A DNA stretch of 64,000 nt, taken from NCBI GenBank assembly GCA_021775415.1, contig JAJFHV010000021.1, positions 124,001 through 188,000 on the forward strand, in the 5' to 3' direction. Below, piece after piece: positions 27,013 to 35,061 of the stretch. Position 1 is the stretch's first letter. Every line of letters starts with the position of its first letter. A program made the translations under genes and the position numbers. Origin of the DNA: Hyphomicrobiales bacterium. GTDB taxonomy: Bacteria > Pseudomonadota > Alphaproteobacteria > Rhizobiales > Rhizobiaceae. A model generated the notes under the pieces. That model had not been told where the DNA came from. It worked only from the letters and a program-made list of their open reading frames with translations, and searched no databases.

Positions 27013-27795
27013 ATGGCCGAGCTAATAACCTTCGACAATTTGCTGACCCTGTTGATGCTGATCCTTCTGCAGGCGGTGCTGGGTTTCGACAATCTGCTTT
27101 ATGTGGCGATTGAATCGAAGCGCGCGCCGGAAGCCAATCAGAAACGGGTTCGGCAAATCGGGATTGGATTGGCAATCTTCCTCAGGATATTGCTGCTGTT
27201 TGTGGTGACCCAGGCAATTGAGTTCTTTCAGGACTCGCTGTTTGTTATCGGTATTCCGGGATTGGCGGAAGGCGATTTCAATGGCCATTCACTGATTGTC
27301 CTGTTTGGGGGCGGGTTCATCATCTACACCGCCTTGAAGGAAATCATGCACATGCTTTCATTGCACGACATTGAAGCCGGTGGCGAAACTTCAAAGCGTT
27401 CGGTTGCAAGTGTAATCGTGGCAATCGTGCTGATGAATTTGGTATTTTCGTTTGATTCCATCTTGTCGGCAATCGCACTAACCGATGTGTTTATGGTCAT
27501 GGCGGTGGCGATTGTGTTTTCTGGCATCCTGATGCTGGTGATGGCAGACCATGTGTCGGAGTTTTTGAAAAAGAACCGGATGTATGAGGTGTTGGGTCTG
27601 TTTGTGCTGTTTATCGTCGGCATTCTTCTGGTGTCGGAAGGTGGGCATCTGGCACATATCAAACTTGCCGGATACCCGGTCGAGGCGATGTCCAAATCAA
27701 CTTTCTACTTTGTACTGATCGTGTTGATCGTCGTTGAAGTGGTGCAAAGCCGCTATCAAAAACGCTTGATGGCAATGAAAGAGCAAGGAGTGTAG
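27013..27795 (+). CDS. TerC-family integral membrane protein
   Basis: 260 residues with about seven hydrophobic segments. The family motifs AVLGFDNLLYVAIESKR and NLVFSFDSILSAIALTDV hold the conserved membrane Asp residues. TerC/Alx-type proteins have been linked to metal (notably Mn) export and to tellurite resistance; the substrate here is unknown. The upstream part of the frame (from 26956) has no support, and ATG 27013 begins the domain. It is divergent from cpaB and unconnected to other ter genes. Confidence 0.88.
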   Translation: MAELITFDNLLTLLMLILLQAVLGFDNLLYVAIESKRAPEANQKRVRQIGIGLAIFLRILLLFVVTQAIEFFQDSLFVIGIPGLAEGDFNGHSLIVLFGGGFIIYTALKEIMHMLSLHDIEAGGETSKRSVASVIVAIVLMNLVFSFDSILSAIALTDVFMVMAVAIVFSGILMLVMADHVSEFLKKNRMYEVLGLFVLFIVGILLVSEGGHLAHIKLAGYPVEAMSKSTFYFVLIVLIVVEVVQSRYQKRLMAMKEQGV

Positions 27796-27832
27796 GCAGG
27801 GCACCGGATCACAACGCCATGTACAGAGGAAA

Positions 27833-27914
27833 ATACGCCCGCTTTCGGGGGCAAGGCAAACATCATAAGCAAGTAAGCTTACGTCCCTAATTGACTGCCA
27901 CCCAAAGTGGACAT
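27833..27914. repeat. degenerate copy of the double-hairpin intergenic repeat (copy 4)
   Basis: Matches the reverse complement of copy 3 (57979-58052) over its length: CCGCTTTCGGGGG near 27839-27851, CATCATAAG in the spacer and CCCAAAGTGGACATT at the right end. The hairpin arms no longer pair well. It fills the gap between convergent terC and the metallo-hydrolase gene. Confidence 0.65.
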
Positions 27915-27924
27915 TCGGACAATC

Positions 27925-28836
27925 TCACTTTAGGTTTTTGAAAACCTCATACCCGCCTGAATAATCCAGCTCTACAAATTCCGCGCTGGTATTGGCGGTG
28001 ACGTTTAAAGCAAGTTCTTCAGACCCAAATGGTCGAGAAAAACCGGGAAGGTAGTTATCATGATGGCAAGGGATAAACCTGCGCGCATTCAAGAAATTGC
28101 ACTCTGTAACAACAAACTCTGCCAACGATCCTTGATGCGTTGATCCGTCAATATGTGGACGGCCGCTCACGCCTAGAACGGCGACATCCGCGGTAATGTT
28201 TTTCATGATTCCTGACCAGTGACCCGGAGTGTCTTTGAAGAAAAGCGATCCTTCAGGCGTTTCAATTAAGTAGGCAAAGGTACCGCCATCTCCACCGTCC
28301 GCATTGATACTTTCTGAAAGATGCTGGTCGGCGTGTTTGCTTAATCCCCGCATGGCTTCCGCCATGTTCTCTGTCATCAGTTCTGCCCTAACAAAATAAT
28401 CGAGCTCTTCAGCTCCAAAGCACGGAGAGTTGGGATGTTCATCATCGTATGGAGCCCACCAGCAGGAATGAAGCGCTGGAAAAACATGAGCAACAATGCC
28501 GTCGCCCAAGGGAATATGCTCTCCACCCGATATGGGAATCAATTGGACTTCTGGAACGCCAGCCTCCCGCATGTATCGGATTGTTTCGTAGGATCCGATG
28601 ATCGTCGCACCAGTGTTGATGGCAATCGTTTCAGCGCCCCAAATATGATCAAAGTGGCTGTGGCCTACCAGTATCCAGTTGGCGCTTGCAACACCGGCGG
28701 CAGTTGCGCCCGGCGGACCATCCGCACCTGGAACCCGGTCAATATAGGCATCCAGAAATATAACAGTATCGTCCACGCATAGACGAAAGGTAGTACATCC
28801 AAACCAGTCTAAAGTCGTCGTCAAATCAAACCTCAA
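27925..28836 (-). CDS. metallo-beta-lactamase-fold hydrolase
   Basis: 303 residues. The metal-binding HSHFDH motif stands in the first third (LVGHSHFDHIWGAE), with further candidates ALHSCW, KDTPGH and ARRFIPCHHDNY for the remaining ligands. The N-terminus DWFGCTTFRLCVDDTVIFLDAY is typical of the UlaG/L-ascorbate-lactonase-like branch. The substrate is unknown. The start is a TTG: either 28836, or 28824, which has GAGG six bases upstream. No signal peptide is seen. It is not obviously linked to its neighbours. Confidence 0.82.
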   Translation of the reverse strand: MRFDLTTTLDWFGCTTFRLCVDDTVIFLDAYIDRVPGADGPPGATAAGVASANWILVGHSHFDHIWGAETIAINTGATIIGSYETIRYMREAGVPEVQLIPISGGEHIPLGDGIVAHVFPALHSCWWAPYDDEHPNSPCFGAEELDYFVRAELMTENMAEAMRGLSKHADQHLSESINADGGDGGTFAYLIETPEGSLFFKDTPGHWSGIMKNITADVAVLGVSGRPHIDGSTHQGSLAEFVVTECNFLNARRFIPCHHDNYLPGFSRPFGSEELALNVTANTSAEFVELDYSGGYEVFKNLK

Positions 28837-28892
28837 ATGTCCTCTTCAGGCATCGACGGTTAGCACAGGTTTGAGGTTTTCGATACCAAACC

Positions 28893-29012
28893 TCATGTGG
28901 CGCAGTGCCAGTGGTGATACATCAGTTCATCCACCGCTGTTTTCAGGTCGGGCTTCAGTTCGAATTGATCATCCCCGGGATAAAGTACTGCCTCATCGTA
29001 TCGATCAGACGA
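28893..29012 (-). pseudogene. possible 3' remnant of a lost gene
   Basis: A 39-codon open stretch with no plausible start codon reads as protein-like sequence (YDEAVLYPGDDQFELKP, then VDELMYHHWHCAT) before a TGA. It lies between phzF and the metallo-hydrolase on their strand. It may be the end of a deleted gene or chance; only a homology search could decide. Confidence 0.2.
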
Positions 29013-29063
29013 TCAATAGACAACATTGGTCTCAGCTCATCAGCTTGTATGATGCGAACCAAC

Positions 29064-29948
29064 TCAGCCCCCAACTGCCGGTAGAACGTCCAACTCGCCA
29101 CGACCTACCATTGATACGGTGCCGGCGACGCGCACGCTTTTAATATCACTTCGGGTCCCGGTAACCGTAACATCAAGCTGGCTAGGCCTGCCGATGAAGT
29201 GACCTTGCCGAAGCGCGATTGGTTCGTTCAGATTAGCCAAGCCATGCATGACGGAATAAACCCCAACCGGCCCAGCCGCACTGCCTGTTGCGATGTCTTC
29301 AACTACACCATCGTTATTCCAGTGGCGGCCTTCAAATGTCTTGGGATCAAAGAGATAAACATAGTCCGCGCCAAGCCTGTCCAGACGCTCTTCCAGGTCA
29401 GGGATGGTGATCCTGGCGTTTGCGAGGTTGGACGCGACGGGGATCACCAGATAGCGCAACCCTGTGGAAATGACCTGAGGGCAGTAGTCAGCAATGTCTG
29501 TGCGAGAAAGATTGAACGCCACAGCATATTCACCTATCTGCTCATCGCCAAGTTTTTCCAGATACACAGGTCGGCCCTGGTCCAATGACCCTTCAAAGCC
29601 TGAACCACCTGCCTGCACATCAACTGCAACAGTACGATCTCCTTGCAGCCTTACCGTCCATGTCTTTGCCACGGAACTATCCGTACTGCGGGCCTGCATT
29701 GTGCAGGCTGCACCAAGGATTGGATGGCCCGCGAAAGGTAGCTCTTCGAGCAGGTCGAAAACACGTGCGCGGAATGTATGCGTACCCTGTTGCGACCAAA
29801 CAAATATCGACTCAAAATGGCGCAATTCCTGAGTGATTGCGAGCATCTGTTCAAATGTCAGTTCTGGAGGGTCAACAAAAACCGCCAAACTGTTTCCCGT
29901 GTAGGGTGAACGTGCAAAGACATCGCAGTGAACATATTCTAGGGACAT
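29064..29948 (-). CDS. PhzF-family isomerase/epimerase
   Basis: 294 residues of the diaminopimelate-epimerase-like PhzF fold. The N-terminus VHCDVFARSPYTGNSLAVFVD and RHFESIFVW (with the catalytic Glu) are diagnostic, as are ELPFAGHPILGAA and GSAAGPVGVYSVMHGL for the second half. PhzF proteins act on small acidic metabolites; most are not phenazine enzymes, and there are no phenazine genes here. An ArsR regulator is divergent 75 bases away and is the likely regulator. Confidence 0.88.
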   Translation of the reverse strand: MSLEYVHCDVFARSPYTGNSLAVFVDPPELTFEQMLAITQELRHFESIFVWSQQGTHTFRARVFDLLEELPFAGHPILGAACTMQARSTDSSVAKTWTVRLQGDRTVAVDVQAGGSGFEGSLDQGRPVYLEKLGDEQIGEYAVAFNLSRTDIADYCPQVISTGLRYLVIPVASNLANARITIPDLEERLDRLGADYVYLFDPKTFEGRHWNNDGVVEDIATGSAAGPVGVYSVMHGLANLNEPIALRQGHFIGRPSQLDVTVTGTRSDIKSVRVAGTVSMVGRGELDVLPAVGG

Positions 29949-30023
29949 TGTTGCTCCCGGCCTAAAAGTTGTTTAGTAAGTGAATGGCGACATAGTCGAT
30001 ACGCTATATAGGATAGTGACAAT

Positions 30024-30344
30024 ATGGATAAATTGTCAATGGCCAAAGTGTTGCGCGCTCTGGCGAACGAAAACCGCATGCAGATCCTGGAATGGATACT
30101 TGATCCGGTACCGAACTTTCCGCCTCAACAGGATGGAGATTTGGTGGATGATGGTGTGTGCGTTGGATTCATCACGGAGAAAATCGGATTGAGCCAGCCA
30201 ACTGTTACCAACCACATGCGCCAACTCGCCGACGCCGGTCTTGTCACGCACAAGCAGTTGAAGAACTGGGTGTTTTACAAGCCGAACAGGGAAGCTCTCG
30301 ACTGTGCGCTTAACGGCTTAACAGATCGTCTGTCGTTACCTTAA
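30024..30344 (+). CDS. ArsR-family transcriptional regulator
   Basis: 106 residues, winged helix-turn-helix: VLRALANENRMQILEWIL, the recognition part ITEKIGLSQPTVTNHMRQLADAGLV and the wing THKQLKNWVFYKPN. No cysteine-pair metal site (ELCVCDL type) is present, so sensing of something other than a thiophilic metal is likely. The 75-base gap to divergent phzF holds a TATATA-like box and a short inverted repeat (ATAG, CTAT) near 29993-30008, fitting control of phzF and itself. Confidence 0.85.
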   Translation: MDKLSMAKVLRALANENRMQILEWILDPVPNFPPQQDGDLVDDGVCVGFITEKIGLSQPTVTNHMRQLADAGLVTHKQLKNWVFYKPNREALDCALNGLTDRLSLP

Positions 30345-30349
30345 CCAGT

Positions 30350-31282
30350 TTACCTAAACCGCGCATCGAGCCAATCTGCAAAATCCGCCATCGTTTCATT
30401 GCGATTTAATTCGTTGAGGCATTCGTGACGGGTGTCTGGCAGGATGGCCGTGGTGATGTCCTTCATGCCAACCGCTTCGAGCCTGTTAGCAAGCTGCGTT
30501 GCGGCCTTGCCATGGGAGGAACACGGGTCTGCCGCACCTGCGAGGATGTGAACTGGCAGGTTCCTGGGTAAAGCAGCGATTTTACCTTTGTCAGACAAAG
30601 CCTGAAGTCCACCCAACAGGTCCAGCCACATCCCGTTGGAGCAGGAAAAACCACAGAGCGGATCCGCAATATATTTGTCGACTTCTGCTTCATCGCGCGA
30701 CAACCAGTCAGACCCGGTGCGGTTCGGTTTGAATGTTTTGTTCCATGCCTCGAAGGTCAGTGTGCTGGCGAGCTGGCTTGGTACGTCAGAACCCTTGAAC
30801 ATGCGCTCAAAATTGAGAAGCAATGTCAAAAGCCCGGGTAACAATCCGGTTCGTGAGCCATTCCATATTGCAGCACCATCAATCGTTTCTGGATGGTGCA
30901 ACATGTAACTTGCAGCGATGGTTGAGCCCATCGAATGACCAAAGCAAATGGCGGGCAGGCCATGCGTGGTTTCGTGAATGTGCTGGTTCACGCAGCGCAC
31001 GTCTTCCAGTACCTTTTGCCAACCGCCGCTCCTGGCGAATACGCCTTGCGGCGCATCCGGGGCGATGGTCTCCCCATGCCCCCGATGATCATGAACGAAT
31101 GAGTGATAACCGCGTGCGGCCAAAAACTGGGCGAACCGTTGATAGCGCCAGGCGTGTTCGGCCATGCCGTGATTGATCTGGATTACGGCCTTTGGTTTGG
31201 CTGCCATGCAAATGAACAGCCGCAAGCCGGCTCCAGAACTGCTCTTGATCCGGTGAGCTTTCCAGTTGCTGTTTTTGGTCAT
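30350..31282 (-). CDS. alpha/beta hydrolase, monoacylglycerol-lipase-like
   Basis: 310 residues. The nucleophile elbow GHSMGS, the oxyanion-side INHGMAEHAWRYQRFAQFLA and the late LAGAADPCSSHGK and LPDTRHECLNE (Asp and His of the triad) place it with serine aminopeptidase S33/lysophospholipase-type lipases (PldB-like). No signal peptide. It begins three bases after the TerB-like gene, with which it is probably co-transcribed. It probably hydrolyses acylglycerols or lysophospholipids in the cytoplasm. Confidence 0.87.
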   Translation of the reverse strand: MTKNSNWKAHRIKSSSGAGLRLFICMAAKPKAVIQINHGMAEHAWRYQRFAQFLAARGYHSFVHDHRGHGETIAPDAPQGVFARSGGWQKVLEDVRCVNQHIHETTHGLPAICFGHSMGSTIAASYMLHHPETIDGAAIWNGSRTGLLPGLLTLLLNFERMFKGSDVPSQLASTLTFEAWNKTFKPNRTGSDWLSRDEAEVDKYIADPLCGFSCSNGMWLDLLGGLQALSDKGKIAALPRNLPVHILAGAADPCSSHGKAATQLANRLEAVGMKDITTAILPDTRHECLNELNRNETMADFADWLDARFR

Positions 31283-31285
31283 CGC

Positions 31286-31867
31286 TCAGGTGCTGACGGT
31301 CGCAATAATCGCGTCGATGTCTTCTTTTGAGTATCCGAGTGCTTCGCCAATTTCGTGGACCTTGCTGATTTCCGAAGGCGGCACTTCCAGATCGCTCACC
31401 ATCACTCGTTGGCAGGATTCCAAAATCATGTGTTTCATTGCGGGGCTGATCTGGCTGCGATCCCGCTCGATGCGTTTGGTGATGTCAAAATCTGCGCCAA
31501 AATCGGAAAGGATTTCGCGTATTTCGCCATCGCTAATTTTTAATCCAAGCACCTGTTCGTGAATGTCTGCGATGGCTGCGATCTCGCGCTGCCTGACCTT
31601 GCCATCTGCAACTGCCACCACACCCATTGACTGGATAAGGGCGCGAATTTCTGTTTGACCCTGTTCGCGTTTGCTACTGGAGGGTGGGGTCATGAAATTG
31701 CCAATCCGGTTACCTATGCCACCAAGCAGTGACAGTGCGCCGATAAGAATGGCACCCCAGGAGACAATTGCATATCCGGTGTTTGAGCCCTCATAGGCGT
31801 TATAGAGGCCATATGCGCCAGCCGCTATCAGCCACATTCCGGCAATGATAAAGAAGGTTCCACGCAT
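31286..31867 (-). CDS. membrane protein with TerB-like domain
   Basis: 193 residues. Two N-terminal hydrophobic helices (TFFIIAGMWLIAAGAYGLYNA, GYAIVSWGAILIGALSLLGGIG) are followed by a cytoplasmic all-helical TerB-like domain from about residue 75 (LIQSMGVVAVADGKVRQREIAAIADIHEQ, VMVSDLEVPPSEISKVHEIGEALGYS) with its acidic repeat. The function of such lone TerB proteins is not known. ATG 31867 has GAGG nine bases upstream; the longer frame to 31969 overlaps the leader of ettA. Confidence 0.8.
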   Translation of the reverse strand: MRGTFFIIAGMWLIAAGAYGLYNAYEGSNTGYAIVSWGAILIGALSLLGGIGNRIGNFMTPPSSSKREQGQTEIRALIQSMGVVAVADGKVRQREIAAIADIHEQVLGLKISDGEIREILSDFGADFDITKRIERDRSQISPAMKHMILESCQRVMVSDLEVPPSEISKVHEIGEALGYSKEDIDAIIATVST

Positions 31868-32016
31868 TGTTGCCGCCTCAGGTTTTAGTCCAGATGACAT
31901 CTGGCCGATTGAATGCGCGTTTGTCCAGTCTCTCGTCGTAAGGCCGGCGCTTGTGTTCGTCTGCATCAACCGTTACATCGACCGGCAATTCACTCATTCA
32001 AAAAGAGCAATCATCA

Positions 32017-33666
32017 ATGGCGCGGCAATTCATCTATCATATGTCAGGACTATCCAAAGCCTACGGAACCAAAAAGGTTCTGGAGGACGTTCACCTGTCA
32101 TTTTACCCCGATGCAAAAATCGGCATCCTCGGACCCAATGGTGCGGGTAAGTCTACCATTTTGAGGATCATGGCCGGGCTCGACAAAGAGTTTAATGGTG
32201 AAGCATGGTTGGCCGAGGGCGCGACGTGCGGGTACCTGCCACAGGAGCCACAGCTGGATGAGTCCAAGACTGTGATGGAAAACGTCATGATTGGTGTTGC
32301 CGACAAGCAGGCCATCCTCGATCGCTACAATGAACTGATGATGAATTATTCCGATGAAACCGCGGATGAGGGTGCAGCACTTCAGGACAAGATCGATGCG
32401 CAAAATTTGTGGGATCTGGAATCGCAGGTCGAGATGGCAATGGAGGCACTTCGATGCCCACCGAGTGACTCGGAAGTAACCAATCTCTCCGGTGGTGAAC
32501 GCCGCCGGGTAGCGCTTTGCCAGTTGCTGTTGTCGAAGCCAGACCTGTTGTTGCTCGACGAACCGACCAACCATCTGGATGCTGAAACCATCGCCTGGCT
32601 CGAAAAGCATTTGCGCGAGTACACGGGCTCCGTGTTGATGATTACCCACGATCGCTACTTCCTTGACAATGTAACCGGATGGATCCTGGAACTCGACCGG
32701 GGCAGGGGCATTCCATACGAGGGCAACTACACCGCTTATCTGGATGCCAAGGCCAAGCGCCTTAAACAGGAAGGCCGTGAGGAAGCTGCCCGCCAACGCG
32801 CGATTGCCAGCGAAGCAGGCTGGATTGCGTCCTCACCCAAGGCGCGGCAGGCAAAGTCAAAAGCACGTATCCGGGCTTATGATGAACTCGTTAAGGCCGC
32901 CAATGACCGTACACCGCAAAACGCCCAGATCATTATTCCAGTCGGTGAGCGATTGGGTGACGTGGTGATTGAAGCGGAAGGGCTTTCCAAGGGCTATGAC
33001 CAAATGCTGTTGATTGATGATCTTTCCTTCAAACTGCCGCCGGGTGGTATTGTTGGTGTAATTGGTCCCAACGGTGCGGGTAAAACGACCCTGTTCCGGA
33101 TGATTACCGAACAGGAAACACCGGATGGTGGATCGATCCGGGTCGGCGATACGGTCAATCTCGGGTACGTGGATCAAAGTCGTGACTCGCTGGAAGGCAA
33201 CAAGACCGTCTGGGAAGAAATTTCCGAGGGTAATGACATTATCAAGCTTGGGCCGCATGAGGTGAATTCCAGGGCCTATTGCTCTTCGTTCAATTTCAAG
33301 GGTGGGGACCAGCAGCAAAAAGTTGGCACGCTTTCAGGTGGACAACGCAACCGGGTACATCTGGCAAAGATGTTGAAGGCTGGTGGCAATGTGCTGCTGC
33401 TCGATGAACCGACCAACGACCTCGACACGGAGACACTCGGGGCGCTGGAAGAGGCGCTTGAAAACTTCGCTGGTTGCGCGGTGATTATCTCGCATGACCG
33501 GATGTTCCTCGACCGCTTGGCCACACATATCCTTTCCTTTGAAGGCGATAGCCACGTGGAATGGTTTGAGGGTAACTTCGAAGAATATGAGCAGGACAAA
33601 ATCCGCCGCCTTGGACCAGACAGCGTTAATCCGAAACGGGTGACGTATAAACGGCTGACTCGGTGA
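32017..33666 (+). CDS. ettA: energy-dependent translational throttle protein EttA (ABC-F)
   Basis: 549 residues with two ABC cassettes and no membrane helices. Walker A motifs are GPNGAGKST and GPNGAGKTT, signatures LSGGERRR and LSGGQRNR, and Walker B LLLLDEPTNHLDAET and LLLDEPTNDLDTET. The N-terminus ARQFIYHMSGLSKAYG and the P-site-tRNA-interacting linker region between cassettes fit EttA. It binds the ribosomal E site and gates the first peptide bond according to ATP/ADP. The frame upstream of 32017 is excluded by domain start. Confidence 0.95.
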   Translation: MARQFIYHMSGLSKAYGTKKVLEDVHLSFYPDAKIGILGPNGAGKSTILRIMAGLDKEFNGEAWLAEGATCGYLPQEPQLDESKTVMENVMIGVADKQAILDRYNELMMNYSDETADEGAALQDKIDAQNLWDLESQVEMAMEALRCPPSDSEVTNLSGGERRRVALCQLLLSKPDLLLLDEPTNHLDAETIAWLEKHLREYTGSVLMITHDRYFLDNVTGWILELDRGRGIPYEGNYTAYLDAKAKRLKQEGREEAARQRAIASEAGWIASSPKARQAKSKARIRAYDELVKAANDRTPQNAQIIIPVGERLGDVVIEAEGLSKGYDQMLLIDDLSFKLPPGGIVGVIGPNGAGKTTLFRMITEQETPDGGSIRVGDTVNLGYVDQSRDSLEGNKTVWEEISEGNDIIKLGPHEVNSRAYCSSFNFKGGDQQQKVGTLSGGQRNRVHLAKMLKAGGNVLLLDEPTNDLDTETLGALEEALENFAGCAVIISHDRMFLDRLATHILSFEGDSHVEWFEGNFEEYEQDKIRRLGPDSVNPKRVTYKRLTR

Positions 33667-33673
33667 GGTAATC

Positions 33674-33714
33674 ATGACCACAATTCTCATCACAGGAGCA
33701 GGGCGCGGGATTGG
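33674..33714 (+). repeat. 41-base left direct repeat: duplicated start of the downstream SDR gene
   Basis: Matches 34284-34324 at 39 of 41 positions. It begins with an ATG and encodes TTILITGAGRGIG, the Rossmann start of the SDR gene, then runs into foreign sequence and a stop. Together the two copies flank the toxin-antitoxin cassette. Confidence 0.95.
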
Positions 33715-33744
33715 CTGGGTTAATAAAAGTTGAAAATTTTCCCG

Positions 33745-33768
33745 CTTTGCTATACATGTATAGCAAAG
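33745..33768. promoter_or_regulatory. 24-base perfect palindrome, likely toxin-antitoxin operator
   Basis: Perfectly symmetrical around TACATGTA, and it overlaps the likely -10 element (TATACA at 33751). A -35-like TTGAAA lies at 33730-33735. AAAGGAG at 33765-33771 is the ribosome-binding site for the antitoxin. Binding by the ribbon-helix-helix antitoxin would give autoregulation. Confidence 0.8.
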
Positions 33769-33778
33769 GAGAATTACC

Positions 33779-34021
33779 ATGCTTGCGTTGCGCTTGCCCA
33801 AGGATATTGAAGACCGTTTGACCGCGCTTGCCAAGAAGACCGGTCGGACAAAAAGCTTCTATGCGCGTGAAGCGATTTTGGAGCATCTTGAGGATTTGGA
33901 AGACCTCGCAGTCGCAGAAGAGCGTATAAGAGAGGGGCTGGGTGAAACACTTTCACTCGAAAAGGCTATGGCGGAACTGGAAGCCGATGAACGCTCGGCT
34001 GCGCAGTCAACTGCTGAGTGA
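33779..34021 (+). CDS. RelB/CopG-type ribbon-helix-helix antitoxin
   Basis: 80 residues. The N-terminal LALRLPKDIEDRLTALAKKTGRTKSFYAREAILEHL is a ribbon-helix-helix DNA-binding domain (one strand, two helices). The acidic C-terminal tail (LSLEKAMAELEADERS) should wrap the toxin. The ATG has AAAGGAG seven bases upstream, and the promoter carries a palindromic operator. Its TGA overlaps the toxin GTG (GTGA), the usual coupling in type II modules. Confidence 0.9.
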   Translation: MLALRLPKDIEDRLTALAKKTGRTKSFYAREAILEHLEDLEDLAVAEERIREGLGETLSLEKAMAELEADERSAAQSTAE

Positions 34022-34287
34022 GTTGGTCTCTTGAAATTACCAAACGTGCGCACAAAGATTTAAAGCGCCTGGGAATACCGGCGCGGCGAAGAATTCTTGA
34101 ATATTTCGAACACCGGATTCTTACTTCAGAGAATCCCAAATCGCGTGCCAAACGAATTGTTGGAATTTCCGAGGAGGTTTGGAGATATCGTGTTGGCACA
34201 TATCGTGTGCTGGTTAAATTTGAGGATGAAAAAATGATCATATTTGTCATTGAGGCTGGTGTGAGAGGGCAAATTTACAAGAGATGA
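34018..34287 (+). CDS. RelE/ParE-superfamily toxin
   Basis: 89 residues: WSLEITKRAHKDLKRLGIPARRRILEYFEHRIL, then VWRYRVGTYRVLVKFEDEKMIIFVIEAGVRGQIYKR, the C-terminal strands with R-x-G-x-YR-x-L and the basic end typical of RelE mRNA interferases. The GTG start overlaps the antitoxin stop. The stop TGA is formed by the ATGA at the start of the SDR gene, so toxin and SDR are coupled. Whether it cleaves mRNA (RelE) or acts on gyrase (ParE) cannot be read from sequence, though the YR/K residues favour RelE. Confidence 0.9.
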   Translation: MSWSLEITKRAHKDLKRLGIPARRRILEYFEHRILTSENPKSRAKRIVGISEEVWRYRVGTYRVLVKFEDEKMIIFVIEAGVRGQIYKR

Positions 34288-34324
34288 CAACAATTCTCAT
34301 CACAGGAGCAGGGCGAGGGATTGG
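34284..34324 (+). repeat. 41-base right direct repeat at the intact SDR start
   Basis: Second copy of the repeat at 33674-33714 (two mismatches). It supplies the toxin stop codon and the SDR start codon at the same place, within ATGA. Confidence 0.95.
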
Positions 34325-34961
34325 TCTGGAACTGACGCGGCAGGCGCTGGCCAAGGGCTGGACTGTGATCGGGTCAGTGCGTAGCGAACAGGCGGCAGCA
34401 CAATTGGCCAAGGAACTGCCCGACGTGAAAGTTTTGCAGTTTGACGTATCAGACCATGACGCGGTTTCCGCTGCTGCTGCATCTCTCGACACGCCCTTGG
34501 ATATTCTCATCAACAATGCCGGGATCTACGGCCCGAATGAAGGCGCGATTTCGGCAACGGATTTTGAGGGTTTTGCAGAAACGCTGGCGGTAAACACGAT
34601 TGCCCCACTGAAGATCGCGCAGGCGTTTTCGCCTCATCTTCGTCGTGGCACAAATCCACGCCTCATCAACATCTCCTCCAATATGGGGCGGATGGTGCAC
34701 GCGAAATCGAACTGTATTGCTTATCGAACTTCTAAAGCGGCGCTCAACAAGGTGGTTCAGGGATTGGCAACCGATCTCAAGCCGGATGGCATTTGTTGTA
34801 TCGCCATGCATCCAGGCTGGGTTCGCACGGACATGGGTGGTTCCTCGGCCGATATCAGCGTTGAGGAAAGTGCTCTTGGCATTCTTGACGTGGTGAGCAA
34901 TCTAGCGCTTGACGACACCTGCCAGTTCATTGATTGGGACGGCACAAAGCAGCCTTGGTAA
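34284..34961 (+). CDS. short-chain dehydrogenase/reductase
   Basis: 225 residues, NAD(P)-dependent, Rossmann motif GAGRGIGLE, NNAGIYGP and the active-site YRTSKAA with Ser upstream (INISSNMG). It resembles the C-factor-like/YbbO group of small SDRs. The substrate is not known. The gene is intact although a toxin-antitoxin cassette sits directly before it; originally it probably followed ettA by a few bases, as the remnant start at 33674 shows. Confidence 0.9.
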   Translation: MTTILITGAGRGIGLELTRQALAKGWTVIGSVRSEQAAAQLAKELPDVKVLQFDVSDHDAVSAAAASLDTPLDILINNAGIYGPNEGAISATDFEGFAETLAVNTIAPLKIAQAFSPHLRRGTNPRLINISSNMGRMVHAKSNCIAYRTSKAALNKVVQGLATDLKPDGICCIAMHPGWVRTDMGGSSADISVEESALGILDVVSNLALDDTCQFIDWDGTKQPW

Positions 34962-35061
34962 CCATTGAATTTTCACTGGACCAATTCGATTGACACTTGC
35001 AAGCAATGAACATTGCCGCCAAAAGCAAGTAACCCGATCCCAAGAGTGAGCGACCTTAGCC

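Noticed and set aside
27013-31867. terC and a terB-like gene within 5 kb as a tellurite-resistance cluster
   Set aside because: They are on opposite strands with unrelated genes between them, and TerA, TerD, TerE and TerZ are absent. Both are lone family members.
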